Below, one piece after another: positions 8,734 to 19,161 of a stretch of 64,000 nucleotides of DNA (its first letter is position 1; each line of letters begins with the position of its first letter). The DNA is from Rhodospirillales bacterium. Its GTDB lineage: Bacteria > Pseudomonadota > Alphaproteobacteria > Rhodospirillales > Defluviicoccaceae. The DNA lies in contig JADJRE010000045.1 in the NCBI GenBank assembly GCA_016712375.1, positions 18,736-82,735 on the forward strand. Reading direction: 5' to 3'. Position numbers and translations under genes: made by a program. A model generated the notes under the pieces. That model was given only the letters and a program-made list of their open reading frames with translations, had not been told where the DNA came from and did no database searches.

Positions 8734-10853
8734 TCAGTCCGCCCGCGGGGGAGAGACGCGGCGAAGGCGCCAGACATGCGCGCCACCGACCAGCAACGCA
8801 ATGGCAAAGCCAAGCTCGTCAGTCAACGGCACTGCCAGCACCAGCAGAAAAGCGGCGATCACGGCCAGCACACGTTCGACCGGATGCAAGGGGCCCAGCA
8901 GCCAACTGCTGGCGGCGGCACCCCACAGGCAGATCGACAGCAGCGCCTTGCCGAACACGTAGGCGGTGTCCAGCCAATTGCCACCCTGCAGCATCAGTTC
9001 GGGAGCGTAGACCGCGATGAACGGTACCACATAGCCGGCGATGGCGATCTTCGTCGCGATGAAGCCGATGGTGATGTGCGAGACGCGGGCGATTGCCTGT
9101 GTTGCCAGCGCTGTCAGCGCCACCGGCGGCGTCAGGTCAGCCATGATGCCGAAATAGAAGCAGAACATGTGGCTAACGATCAGCGGCACGCCGTAGTCGA
9201 GCAGTGCCGGCGCCGCCATCGCGCTGGTGATGATGTAGTTGGGAATGGTTGGCAGGCCGGTGCCGAGCACCAGGCAGGCGAGCATGGTCAACAGCAGCGC
9301 CAGCAGCAGGCTGTCGCCGGCGAATGTCAGAACCATGCGGGCGAGATCGGAAGCAAGCCCGGTTAGCGTCGCGACGCCGATCAGTATGCCAACGAGAGCG
9401 CAGGCGACGCCGACACCGAGCGCGCTCTTCGCCGCCGCCACCATCGCTTCGACCAGCTTTCCCAGCAGCTGGCGACCGCCGGGCAGCAACAGGCAAAGCC
9501 CAACCAACGCTGCCACCAAGGCGAAGGCCACGGCTTCGACCCGCAGGCCCGCGATCCGGCTCAGCCCCGCCGCGATCACCCCAGCGCGATCCAAAAGGCA
9601 ACGCGGGCGAGCAGCGATGGGATGGCGCCGCCAGCGTGCCGGCCGAGGATGAGGACGACAGTCAGCGCCAGTCCGACAGTGCCGGAAAACAGCGGCGTGT
9701 AGCCGGAGAACAGCAGCCAGACGAGCGCCACCAGCGGCAGCAGCAGGTACCACTGGGTGACGAGCGCTTGGCGGGCATTCGGGCATTCAGCCTTCGGCAA
9801 ACCCACGAGGTTCCGCCGGCAGGCTTCCAGATGCACCATCCAGAACGCTGAAGCGTAGTAGAGGATCGCGGGCAAGATCGCGGCCAGCGCGATCTGCGAA
9901 TAGGGGACACCAATCGTCTCGGCCATGATAAAGGCAACCGCGCCCATTACCGGCGGCATGATCTGTCCGCCCATGCTTGCCGTCGCCTCAACCGCGCCGG
10001 CAAACGCCGGGCGGTAGCCAAAGCGGATCATCAGCGGAATGGTGAACTGGCCGGTGGTCAGCACGTTGGCGACGCCGGAGCCGTTGATCGTCGCCATCAG
10101 CCCGGAGGAGATGATGGCGACCTTGGCCGCGCCGCCCTTGTGGTGCCCGACCATGCCGAGGGCGACGTCGTTGAACAGCTGGATCATCCCGGCGCGCTCC
10201 AGCACGGCACCAAACAAGATGAACAGGAAGATGAAGGTGGCGGAGACGAACGTGGGCACGCCGTACAGCCCCTCCGTGCCCAGGTAGAGCTGGTCGATCA
10301 CCTGATCGAAGCCGAAGCCCCGGTGCGCCAATACCGTCGGCAGTTCGCGACCAAACAGTGCGTAAGGGATGAAGGCGAGACACATCAGCGGCAAGGACCA
10401 GCCCATGATCCGCCGTGCCGCCTCGAACACCAGGGCCACCGTGGCCGTGCCGACGGCGATGTCCAGCGTGTTGGGGTTGCCTGCTCGCAGGATCAACTCG
10501 GCCTCGAACACCCAGTGATAAAGTCCCAGCGCGAACGCGGTCACCGCCAGCAGCCAGTCGTACCAGGGAATTCGCGGCCGCGCCGACGACGGCCGAAAGC
10601 CGAACAGCAGAAAGCTCAACGAGAGCAGGAAGCCGACGTGGATCGAGCGGAGAACGAGCGAAGACAGCGGGTTGAAGGCGGCGGTGATGATCTGGAAGGA
10701 ACAGAACACGACCGCGACAGCGAAGATCGCTCGGCCACCGAAGCCACCCGGTCCAATGGTGCTGCTGCCCGGATCCTCGCGGTCGATGATGCTGGGTGCG
10801 CGATCCTCGGTGCCAGTAGCCGGCGATGGCTGCGGCGGCGGCGATGCCGTCAC
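8734..10853 (-). CDS. Fused TRAP transporter permease (4TM/12TM), frameshifted
   Basis: Integral-membrane subunit of a TRAP transporter in which the small DctQ-like and large DctM-like domains are fused, as usual for TAXI systems. The first 425 residues (10853 down to 9576) stop at ALG-TGA; the continuation GVIAAGLSRIAGLRVEAVAF is in another frame and runs to 8734. Adding one G to the run at the junction (about 9576-9590) gives the uninterrupted sequence WIALGVIAAGLS, so a single-base deletion in a G run is the cause. The total would be about 706 residues with some 17-19 membrane segments. The start codon overlaps the stop of the binding-protein gene by four bases. Transport is driven by an ion gradient; the substrate is unknown, and gcdH downstream suggests a dicarboxylate or an aromatic-derived acid. 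Confidence 0.85.
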
Positions 10854-11803
10854 GGCGTCAGGCCGACCTCGCGGTAGTAGCGGGCGGCGCCTGGATGAAG
10901 CGGCACCGGCATGCCGACCAGTGCGTTCTCCCGGCGGATGTCCTTCGCCGCGGCATGCGCGGCCCGCAGCAGTTCGAGGTGCTCGAAGATGCTCTTGGTC
11001 ATGGCGTAGGCTAAGTCTTCGGAAACCTCGCTCTGGCTGACCAGGAAATTGGTAATCGAAGCCGTCGGCACCTCCGCCGTCTGGCCCTGGTAGGTACCGG
11101 CGGGGATCGTCGCCGGCAGATACGCGGCGTCACCGATGCGGGCGACGACGTCTGCCGGGATCGGGACAACGACGATGTCGACCGAGTTCGCGAGGTCGCG
11201 GATCGAGGCGACGCCGAGACCGGCGGATTGCAGGGTGGCATCGAGCTGCCGGTTCTTCATCAGGTCGACCGATTCGGCGAACGCCAAGTATTCGACCTTG
11301 GCAAAGTCGCCGTAGCCAAGGCCGGCGGCACCCAGGACGGCACGCGCGTTGAGCTCGGTGCCGGACTTGGGCGCGCCGACGGAAATCCGCTTGCCCTTGA
11401 GGTCGGCCAGCGAGCGGACGCCAGACTCGGCGGCGGCGACAATCTGGATGTAGTTGGGATAGATGCCGGCGATGCCGCGCAGCTTGTCCAGCTTACCGGG
11501 AAAGCCGGCATCGACGTTGCCCGCCCAGGCGAGACTCACCGAGTCGCCGAGCGCGAACGCGATTTCACCGCGGCCTGCCTGCAGCAGGTTCAGGTTCTCC
11601 ACCGACGCCTTCGTCGACTGCACCGACGACTTTGCCTCTGGAATGGTCTTGGCGAAGATGTTGGAGAGAGCAACGCCGAGCGGGTAATAGACGCCGCTCG
11701 TTCCGCCGGTGAGGATATTGACGAACTGCTGCGCCGAAGCCGGCGCCACCGCCGCCATCACCGCGAGCGCGGCTCCGGCGGCCAGAAGAGTCTTGCGCAT
11801 CAT
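10850..11803 (-). CDS. TAXI-family TRAP transporter solute-binding protein
   Basis: 317-residue periplasmic binding protein with a cleavable signal peptide (MMRKTLLAAGAALAVMAAVAPASA, cleavage after ASA) and the TAXI-family signatures FVNILTGGTSGVYYPLG, QSTKASVENLNLLQAGRGEIAF and LKGKRISVGAPKSGTELNARAVL. It captures the substrate and delivers it to the fused permease encoded next. GGGAGGA lies about 7 bases before the start. It is the first gene of the minus-strand operon; the 165-base gap to the divergent gene at 11969 must carry both promoters. No defects are visible. Confidence 0.9.
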   Translation of the reverse strand: MMRKTLLAAGAALAVMAAVAPASAQQFVNILTGGTSGVYYPLGVALSNIFAKTIPEAKSSVQSTKASVENLNLLQAGRGEIAFALGDSVSLAWAGNVDAGFPGKLDKLRGIAGIYPNYIQIVAAAESGVRSLADLKGKRISVGAPKSGTELNARAVLGAAGLGYGDFAKVEYLAFAESVDLMKNRQLDATLQSAGLGVASIRDLANSVDIVVVPIPADVVARIGDAAYLPATIPAGTYQGQTAEVPTASITNFLVSQSEVSEDLAYAMTKSIFEHLELLRAAHAAAKDIRRENALVGMPVPLHPGAARYYREVGLTP

Positions 11804-11968
11804 CGTTTCCTCCCAGACGGCCTTGATCGCGGACGAGGTCTATGGTTGCCCCGTTTGTTCGCCGTAGTGTGCCACAGTTCGCGCTAAACGAGAACACTTC
11901 GCGCTTGCTCGTAGCAAGCTGCGAAAAGCGCTATAGTTCGCAGCACGGGAGGAACGAAGGAAAGAGCG

Positions 11969-12856
11969 ATGACGGCGGGGGTGCCACCGGCCGGGCCAGT
12001 CGCAGATGGTGATGCGTTGCAGAGTCTGGAGCTGCGGCTGAGCGAAACGCGTGCCGAACTGGATAAGCTCGTCGAAAAGCTGGGCGACGAGAAACCCTGG
12101 TACCGGACAATTAGCGGCGCGATCTCGGTGGCGGCCTTCGTGCTGTCGATTATCTCCGGCGTCTACTCCTGCCAGCGGGATATCGATCAGGAGCGGCAGC
12201 AGGCGCGTGCTTCGCTGAACACCCTCAGTCAACGTCTGCTGACCCTGCCGCGCGAGAACTTCGAACTGGCGCAGAAGTACAAGGGTGACGGCAATGCCCA
12301 GTCCACCCTGTCATCGCTGCTCAACGCCGAGAACATCACCATGGTCAATACGATGAAGGAGTTAGTCGCACGCTTTCCCGACATCGTTACCGACAACGAC
12401 AAGTTCGTGCTGGCATCCTCGCTGGTAAATTCGACACGGATACCGGAGGCGGTGAGCATCTATAACGATCTCGCCCAGACTGCGAGCGACCCAAACGTGG
12501 CGGTAGCGGCGGACCGCAACCTCGGCTTCTACTTCCTCGCCAACGGCCAGCCAGACATCGGCAGGAAGTATTTTGAAAATGCGGTCGGCATTTTCGAAGG
12601 AAAGTTCAAGTCAGAAGATCAGTACATGAAGGCCTCATCCAACATCTACACCTACTTGATGTGGGCAAAGTCCGAGATATGGACGCGCAACTGCAACGAG
12701 GCGCAGGGTGTCCTCGGTCGCGCCATGTCGTTGGCGGCGGAGATTCGCCTGCCGCCCGACGCGCCGATGCTGCTGATGGCGAGCGAGATCGAGCGCGACG
12801 TGCAGCGCTGTCGCGAAGGACTGCCCGTCGCCCCACCACCGCCCCAACTGCAGTGA
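11969..12856 (+). CDS. Hypothetical membrane-anchored protein with coiled coil and TPR-like region
   Basis: 295 residues. An N-terminal coiled-coil segment (about 15-40, SLELRLSETRAELDKLVEKLG) is followed by one membrane span (about 49-67, SGAISVAAFVLSIISGVYS), a second charged helix (QRDIDQERQQARASLNTL) and an all-helical C-terminal domain. The latter has alternating short helices (AVAADRNLGFYFLANGQPDIGRKYFENAVGIF) that look like degenerate tetratricopeptide repeats. GAAGGAAAGAG is a good ribosome binding site. I do not recognise a named family. It lies between the divergent TRAP operon and the hydrolase-OsmC fusion, 10 bases before the latter, so it is probably cotranscribed with it. Confidence 0.65.
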   Translation: MTAGVPPAGPVADGDALQSLELRLSETRAELDKLVEKLGDEKPWYRTISGAISVAAFVLSIISGVYSCQRDIDQERQQARASLNTLSQRLLTLPRENFELAQKYKGDGNAQSTLSSLLNAENITMVNTMKELVARFPDIVTDNDKFVLASSLVNSTRIPEAVSIYNDLAQTASDPNVAVAADRNLGFYFLANGQPDIGRKYFENAVGIFEGKFKSEDQYMKASSNIYTYLMWAKSEIWTRNCNEAQGVLGRAMSLAAEIRLPPDAPMLLMASEIERDVQRCREGLPVAPPPPQLQ

Positions 12857-12866
12857 GGACGTAGCA

Positions 12867-14099
<1,233 letters not shown>

Positions 14100-14118
14100 G
14101 GGGCGACGCAAAGCTCCG

Positions 14119-16536
14119 CTACGGAGCCCCATCTCCCGGCACCAGCTCCAGCCGGCTCTCCGCTTCGCGGCGCAGGGTCTCCCGGTCGCTCGCCAGCCGC
14201 AGCCCGCCGCCGGCCATCCAGGTGTCGACCAGATCCCGCCAGTGGCGGGAGAAAGGATTTCCCGACTGGCCGCCGGCGATGATAAAGCGCGACGCGGCGG
14301 GATCGGCGAGATCATAGACGGCGCGAAAGCCCGCGCCGTGTACGACGCCGAATGGATCGCCCGCATCGGCGATGCGCGACGCGGCGCGCAAGGGCGTGTC
14401 GTTGCCGCCGTCGATCGGCAGCCGAACCCCCAGCCAGTCGCGCAGCAGCGGCACGCGGCTCCACAAGGTGTTCTGAAGCTGCAGACGGTGCAGATCGCCC
14501 CACTTCCAGGCGACTGGGTCGCCGCCGAGGCGCTCGCCTAGTTGCGCGAGCGCGGCGTCCAATGCGGTCTGCAACGCCTGGGCACAACTTTCCGGCTCGG
14601 GCGTGGTCATGTCGTCGCACCACGCGGCGTCGCCGGCCAGCACTCCTTCGACGAACAGCGGCCGATAGTCCCAGTACTCGATGAACGTCGGCCCCAGCTC
14701 GTCGGCCGCCAAGACCCGCACCAACTCGCGCAGCCATGCGGCGAACAGCAGCGGCTGCGGGGCATCGGCACGCATCTCGCCGTGCCACTCGCGCAGCAGC
14801 TCGACCGCCCGGCGGGCCGTCGCGCTCTGTGGCGCCGGGAGCCCCGCCAACATGGCCGGCAGCAACCGGCGCGCCATCAGCGACACGCTGTCGGCCTGCA
14901 ACACCGAACTCGCCGCCGGTGTTTGCGGCACGTCGGCCGCGAGTACGTCTGCGATCCGCGCCGCGCGAAAGCCGGCGTCCCAGGCGCCGGTGATCGGATA
15001 GGGCCAGTCGGCCGGCACCGGGCGGTTGTTGGCGTTGATCAGCACGCCGGACGGCGGGTTGAACGCCTGCGGCTGGGCCTCGAAGGGCAGGAACCCCTGC
15101 CAGTCGTGCACGCCGCTCCAGCCTTCGACGGGGAGATCGCCGCTGCCGGGCGGCCGGACGGGAATGCGGCCGGCGGAAACGAAGCCGACGTTGCCGTCGA
15201 CATCGGCGTAGAAGACATTCTGCTGCGGCGCCGTCACCGCCGCTGCCGCCGCCCGGAAGGCGACCGGATCGCTTGTGCGCGCCAGTTCGAACAGCGCGTC
15301 CGCCGTCCGATCCTCCGGGTCGAGCCAGGTGGCGGCGAGGGCCAGCACCACATCTCCGCCGTTTGAGGCGCCGCTGCGTCCGGCGATGCCTTCGGGCAGG
15401 CCGGCGAGATCCGAGATCACCGGGCCGTGCCGTGTGACGCGCACCGGCACAATCTCCGCATCCTGCCCCTTCACTGCGATCGTCTCCTCGCGCGCAGTGA
15501 ACGGCTGCGGCCCCGCGGGGGCGAGATAGCGGCCCGGGTTGGCGGGATCGACGCGCTCGACGAAAACGTCCTCAACGTCGATATCGGAACTGGTCAGGCC
15601 CCAGGCGATTCGGTCATTGCGGCCGAGGATCATCGCCGGGAAGCCCGGAGCGGTGGCGCCCGCGAGCGTACCCTCGGGGGTGACGATGCGCGCCAGATAC
15701 CACGTCGGCGGCAGGGCGAACGACAGATGCGGATCGTTGGCAAGAATCGGCGCGCCAGTGGCGGTGCGGGCGCCCGACAGCACCCAGGCGTTGGATGCGC
15801 CGCGCGGTGCCGCCGGAAGCTCCGGCATCGCGGCGAGCGTGCCCGCCAGCAGGCGGTCGTCGAGATAGCCTTGCGCGCCTGTCGCCGCGATGGTCGTCGG
15901 GCTGTTCGTATCCTTTGGCCATAGCGCCGCGAGCTGTGCCGATGACAGACGGTGCGCCAGGCGGGCGCGCAGCAGTTCATCCCGACGGTCGACCGACAGC
16001 CGCATCGCCATCAGCTTCAACCAGACCAGCGAATCGGCGGCTGTCCATGGCTCGGGCGTGATCCCCAGCAGCAGGAACTCTGGCGGCAGCGGGCCTTTAT
16101 GTGCAGCGATCGAGGCATTGACGCCGCGCGCGTAGGCGTCGAGCAGACGGCGGCTGCGTTCAGAGAGCTTGGGATATTGCTGTTCCGCCAGTCGATAAAG
16201 CCCCAACGTTCGCATCCAGCGGTCGGAGGGCAGGGCCGCCGGTCCGAGCATCTCCGCCAACCGGCCGGCGCCCAGGCGACGGGTGGTTTCCATTTGTGCC
16301 AGCCGGTCCTCGGCATGCACCCAGCCCAGCGCCGCCACTGCGTCCTCTTCGGAAGCGGCGAAGATGTGCGGCACCCCCCAGCGGTCGCGCAGCACCTCAA
16401 CCGGCGCCGCCACACCAGGCAGCATCTGCCGTCCGGTGGCGGGTGACGCCGAGGACACGAGCCACCAGCCGCCGGCGAACAACCCGGCGGTGGCAATGAG
16501 GAGACAGGCGAGCACCCAGCGTGACCAGCGCGGCAT
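14119..16536 (-). CDS. Penicillin acylase family Ntn-hydrolase precursor
   Basis: 805-residue secreted precursor of the penicillin amidase (S45) family. It begins with a signal anchor (WVLACLLIATAGLFAGGWWLV), followed by the family start VEVLRDRWGVPHIFAASEEDAVAALGWVHAEDRLAQME. The spacer leads to the autocatalytic cleavage site RGASNAWVLSG, where the Ser becomes the N-terminal nucleophile of the beta chain; the downstream DPHLSFALPPTWYLARI and the oxyanion Asn in INANNRPV are also present. The ATG at 16536 is chosen because the signal sequence starts there; the much longer open frame upstream overlaps the divergent hydrolase gene. In nature such enzymes hydrolyse amides including N-acyl-homoserine lactones; the substrate here is unknown. 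Divergent from the alpha/beta hydrolase at 16696. Confidence 0.88.
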   Translation of the reverse strand: MPRWSRWVLACLLIATAGLFAGGWWLVSSASPATGRQMLPGVAAPVEVLRDRWGVPHIFAASEEDAVAALGWVHAEDRLAQMETTRRLGAGRLAEMLGPAALPSDRWMRTLGLYRLAEQQYPKLSERSRRLLDAYARGVNASIAAHKGPLPPEFLLLGITPEPWTAADSLVWLKLMAMRLSVDRRDELLRARLAHRLSSAQLAALWPKDTNSPTTIAATGAQGYLDDRLLAGTLAAMPELPAAPRGASNAWVLSGARTATGAPILANDPHLSFALPPTWYLARIVTPEGTLAGATAPGFPAMILGRNDRIAWGLTSSDIDVEDVFVERVDPANPGRYLAPAGPQPFTAREETIAVKGQDAEIVPVRVTRHGPVISDLAGLPEGIAGRSGASNGGDVVLALAATWLDPEDRTADALFELARTSDPVAFRAAAAAVTAPQQNVFYADVDGNVGFVSAGRIPVRPPGSGDLPVEGWSGVHDWQGFLPFEAQPQAFNPPSGVLINANNRPVPADWPYPITGAWDAGFRAARIADVLAADVPQTPAASSVLQADSVSLMARRLLPAMLAGLPAPQSATARRAVELLREWHGEMRADAPQPLLFAAWLRELVRVLAADELGPTFIEYWDYRPLFVEGVLAGDAAWCDDMTTPEPESCAQALQTALDAALAQLGERLGGDPVAWKWGDLHRLQLQNTLWSRVPLLRDWLGVRLPIDGGNDTPLRAASRIADAGDPFGVVHGAGFRAVYDLADPAASRFIIAGGQSGNPFSRHWRDLVDTWMAGGGLRLASDRETLRREAESRLELVPGDGAP

Positions 16537-16695
16537 GCCGTTCTTGTGCCGTGCCGACACCGTCTGGGCAAGCCGCCCTTTTTGCGCGTCGCTGCCGGGT
16601 GTGACTTGGCAGCGCGGGGGCGCAGCCGCCATTATGCGAGCTGCCGACGACCGGCCAGGCACAGCCGCTGTGACAAAGAAGGAAAAGTAGCCGCC

Positions 16696-17547
16696 ATGTC
16701 GATGATCGAAAACAGTTATCTCAGTCTCGGCGCGCACGGTTTCCACCGCATTGTCTACAGTGAATGGAAATCGGCGGCAGGCGGCCGAACGGTTGTCTGC
16801 GTGCACGGACTGACGCGCAATGGCCGCGACTTCGACGCGCTGGCAGCGGCGTTGCAGGCGGATTTCCGGGTGGCGTGCCCGGACCTCCCGGGGCGCGGTC
16901 GCAGCAACTGGCTGCCGGTGCCGGCGGAATACCGGCCGCCGGTCTACATGGCGGACATGGCCTCGCTGATCGCACGGCTCGGTGGGGACGAGGTGGACTG
17001 GGTGGGCACGTCGCTCGGCGGCCTGCTCGGCATGATGCTGGCCGCGCAGCCGAACAGCCCGATCCGCCGGCTCGTCGTCAACGACATCGGCGCCTTCATC
17101 GCCAAGGACGCATTGCAGCGCATATCCGGCTATGTCGGCACCGATCCGCTGTTTGCCGACCTCGACGCTCTTGAAGGCTACCTGCGCGAGGTGCACGCGC
17201 CGTTCGGCCCGCTCACCGACGCGCAGTGGCGGCACCTTGCAAGCCACAGCGCACGCCCGGATCCGGCCGGTGGCGGCCTCAGGCTGCACTACGATCCCGG
17301 ACTGGCGGCACCGTTCAAGGAGGGGTTCGACAACGACGTCGAGCTGTGGCCAGTGTGGGACGCGATCACCTGTCCGGTGCTGGTCCTGCGCGGCCAAAAC
17401 TCCGACATCCTGTCGCACGAGACGGCGCAAACGATGCTGACGCGCGGCCCCGAGGCGGAGTTGGTCGAGCTTCCAGGCATCGGGCATGCGCCGATGCTGA
17501 TGGATGCCTTGCAGATCGACATCGTCCGCGCGTTTCTGCTGCGCTGA
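16696..17547 (+). CDS. Alpha/beta hydrolase
   Basis: 283-residue soluble alpha/beta hydrolase. It shows the oxyanion-hole motif HGLTRNGRDFD, the nucleophile elbow GTSLGG, the acid in RGQNSDILS and the catalytic histidine in GIGHAPML. The ATG at 16696 has AAGGAAAAG upstream; the longer upstream open frame has no hydrolase character. It resembles the esterase/epoxide-hydrolase-like proteins common in alphaproteobacteria, for which no single substrate can be predicted. Shares a 159-base divergent intergenic region with the penicillin acylase gene, and is followed in the same direction by cheW. Confidence 0.85.
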   Translation: MSMIENSYLSLGAHGFHRIVYSEWKSAAGGRTVVCVHGLTRNGRDFDALAAALQADFRVACPDLPGRGRSNWLPVPAEYRPPVYMADMASLIARLGGDEVDWVGTSLGGLLGMMLAAQPNSPIRRLVVNDIGAFIAKDALQRISGYVGTDPLFADLDALEGYLREVHAPFGPLTDAQWRHLASHSARPDPAGGGLRLHYDPGLAAPFKEGFDNDVELWPVWDAITCPVLVLRGQNSDILSHETAQTMLTRGPEAELVELPGIGHAPMLMDALQIDIVRAFLLR

Positions 17548-17623
17548 TGCGCCGGCGCTCAGCATCCGTTAACCGGTTTCGGATTAGAACATCGGCTGGC
17601 ATTCAGCAGCGGCGGAACGGCAG

Positions 17624-18115
17624 ATGAGCGCGACCATGGCAGCGGGAACGGGCGTGGCATCAGGGAAGTCGACGGACATGGCAGCGGCGGGAGACGGCGA
17701 GACGTTCGTCACCTTCTCCGTCGCGGAGCAGCGTTTCGGCGTACCGGTGTCCCGCGTCCAGGACATTCTGATGCCGGAGCGCATTGCGCCGGTGCCGCTG
17801 GCGCCGACGGCGGTTCGCGGTTCGATCAACTTGCGTGGGCGCATCGTCACCGTCATCGATGTGCGCACCCGCCTCGGGCTCGCCGCTGGCGCCGCAGCGG
17901 ACAAAGCCATGGGCGTTACCGTCGAACATCGCGGCGAGTTCTACACGCTGCTGGTCGATCGCATCGGCGACATCGTTCAACTGCCGCCGCAGCTCTGGGA
18001 AGACAGGCCGTCAACCCTTGATGCGGCGTGGCGAGACGTGACGAGCGGCGTGTTTCGTCTCGACGAGGGGTTGATGGTGGTCCTCGAGGTCGACCGCCTG
18101 CTCGACCTCGCGTGA
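17624..18115 (+). CDS. cheW: CheW-like chemotaxis coupling protein
   Basis: 163-residue protein with one CheW domain spanning almost its whole length (FVTFSVAEQRFGVPVSRVQDILMPERIAPVPLAPTAVRGSINLRGRIVTVIDVRTRLGL). CheW links chemoreceptors to the histidine kinase CheA. A low-complexity N-terminal stretch of about 25 Ala/Gly/Thr residues precedes the domain, so the start could be at a later Met; the ATG at 17624 is used. No other chemotaxis gene lies in the window, so it is an isolated coupling protein rather than part of a che operon. Converges with hemB, leaving 28 bases between them. Confidence 0.85.
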   Translation: MSATMAAGTGVASGKSTDMAAAGDGETFVTFSVAEQRFGVPVSRVQDILMPERIAPVPLAPTAVRGSINLRGRIVTVIDVRTRLGLAAGAAADKAMGVTVEHRGEFYTLLVDRIGDIVQLPPQLWEDRPSTLDAAWRDVTSGVFRLDEGLMVVLEVDRLLDLA

Positions 18116-18143
18116 TCGAGGTGAAGCGACAACAGCGCGGCGG

Positions 18144-19157
18144 TCAGCCTCGCCGCAGCAGGCGGGCGACCTCGATTGCGGCGTAGCTGAGAATGCCGGC
18201 GGCGCCAGCGCGCTTGCAGCAGACCAGCATCTCCAAAAGCGCCGCCTCGCCGTCCAGCCAGCCGTTGGCGACGGCCGCCTTCAGCATTGCATACTCACCG
18301 CTCACCTGGTAGGCGAAGGTCGGGACGCCGAAAGTCTGCGAGACGGCGCGCAGCACGTCGAGGTACGGCAGCCCCGGCTTGACGATCAGCATATCGGCCC
18401 CCTCCGCGATGTCGAGCGCCACCTCGCGCATCGCCTCGGCGCCGTTGGCCGGATCCATCTGGTAGCACTTCTTGTTGCCTTTCAGCATCGCTCCCGACCC
18501 AACGGCATCGCGGAACGGTCCGTAGAACGCCGATGCATACTTTGCGGCGTAGGACATGATCTGCACTTCGACGAAGCCGGCGGCATCGAGAGCATCGCGG
18601 ATGGCACCCACGCGGCCGTCCATCATGTCCGAGGGGGCAACGATGTCGCAGCCGGCTTGCGCCTGTATCACTGCCTGCCGGCAGAGCAGGGCCACTGTCT
18701 CGTCATTCAGCACCCGGCCGTCCTGAACCAGACCGTCGTGACCCTCGCTGTTGAACGGATCGAGTGCCACGTCGCAGATGACGCCGATCTCTGGGTGCGC
18801 AGCCTTGATCGCCCGCACCACCCGGCAGACGAGGTTGTCCGGGTTTAACGCTTCGCTGGCCTCCGGCGTCTTTAGCGCGGCCTCGATCGAGGGAAAAACG
18901 GCGACGGCGGGAATGCCGAGCGCCACTGCCTCGCCAACCGCCTCCACCAGCAGATCAATCGACAGCCGGTCGACTCCCGGCATCGAGGCGACGGGCTCGC
19001 GGCGACCTTCGCCTGCCACGGCGAACACCGGCCACATCAAATCGCTGGTCGACAGCCGGTTCTCAGCGACCAGACGACGCGACCAGTGCGTCCGCCGGTT
19101 GCGGCGCAAGCGGGTGCGCGGATAGCTGCCGAGAGGCTTCTGTGGCGACGGCGGCAT
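18144..19157 (-). CDS. hemB: Delta-aminolevulinic acid dehydratase (porphobilinogen synthase)
   Basis: 337-residue enzyme that condenses two 5-aminolevulinate molecules to porphobilinogen in tetrapyrrole synthesis, which also supplies the B12 ring needed by IcmF nearby. The two Schiff-base lysines are in MSYAAKYASAFYGPFRDA and MLIVKPGLPYLD. The metal-binding segment reads DVALDPFNSEGHDG, without the cysteine cluster of zinc enzymes, which is the magnesium-type variant usual in alphaproteobacteria. It has full family length. Begins 4 bases after the metY stop on the same strand, so the two may be cotranscribed. Confidence 0.95.
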   Translation of the reverse strand: MPPSPQKPLGSYPRTRLRRNRRTHWSRRLVAENRLSTSDLMWPVFAVAGEGRREPVASMPGVDRLSIDLLVEAVGEAVALGIPAVAVFPSIEAALKTPEASEALNPDNLVCRVVRAIKAAHPEIGVICDVALDPFNSEGHDGLVQDGRVLNDETVALLCRQAVIQAQAGCDIVAPSDMMDGRVGAIRDALDAAGFVEVQIMSYAAKYASAFYGPFRDAVGSGAMLKGNKKCYQMDPANGAEAMREVALDIAEGADMLIVKPGLPYLDVLRAVSQTFGVPTFAYQVSGEYAMLKAAVANGWLDGEAALLEMLVCCKRAGAAGILSYAAIEVARLLRRG

Positions 19158-19161
19158 CGCT

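Noticed and set aside
14113..14127. GCTCCG-CTA-CGGAGC hairpin as a terminator between the OsmC fusion and the penicillin acylase
   Set aside because: It overlaps the stop codon and has no T run; too short to call.
16537..17565. N-terminal extension of the penicillin acylase frame by some 340 codons
   Set aside because: The extension is antisense to a clear alpha/beta hydrolase, and the signal anchor begins at 16536.
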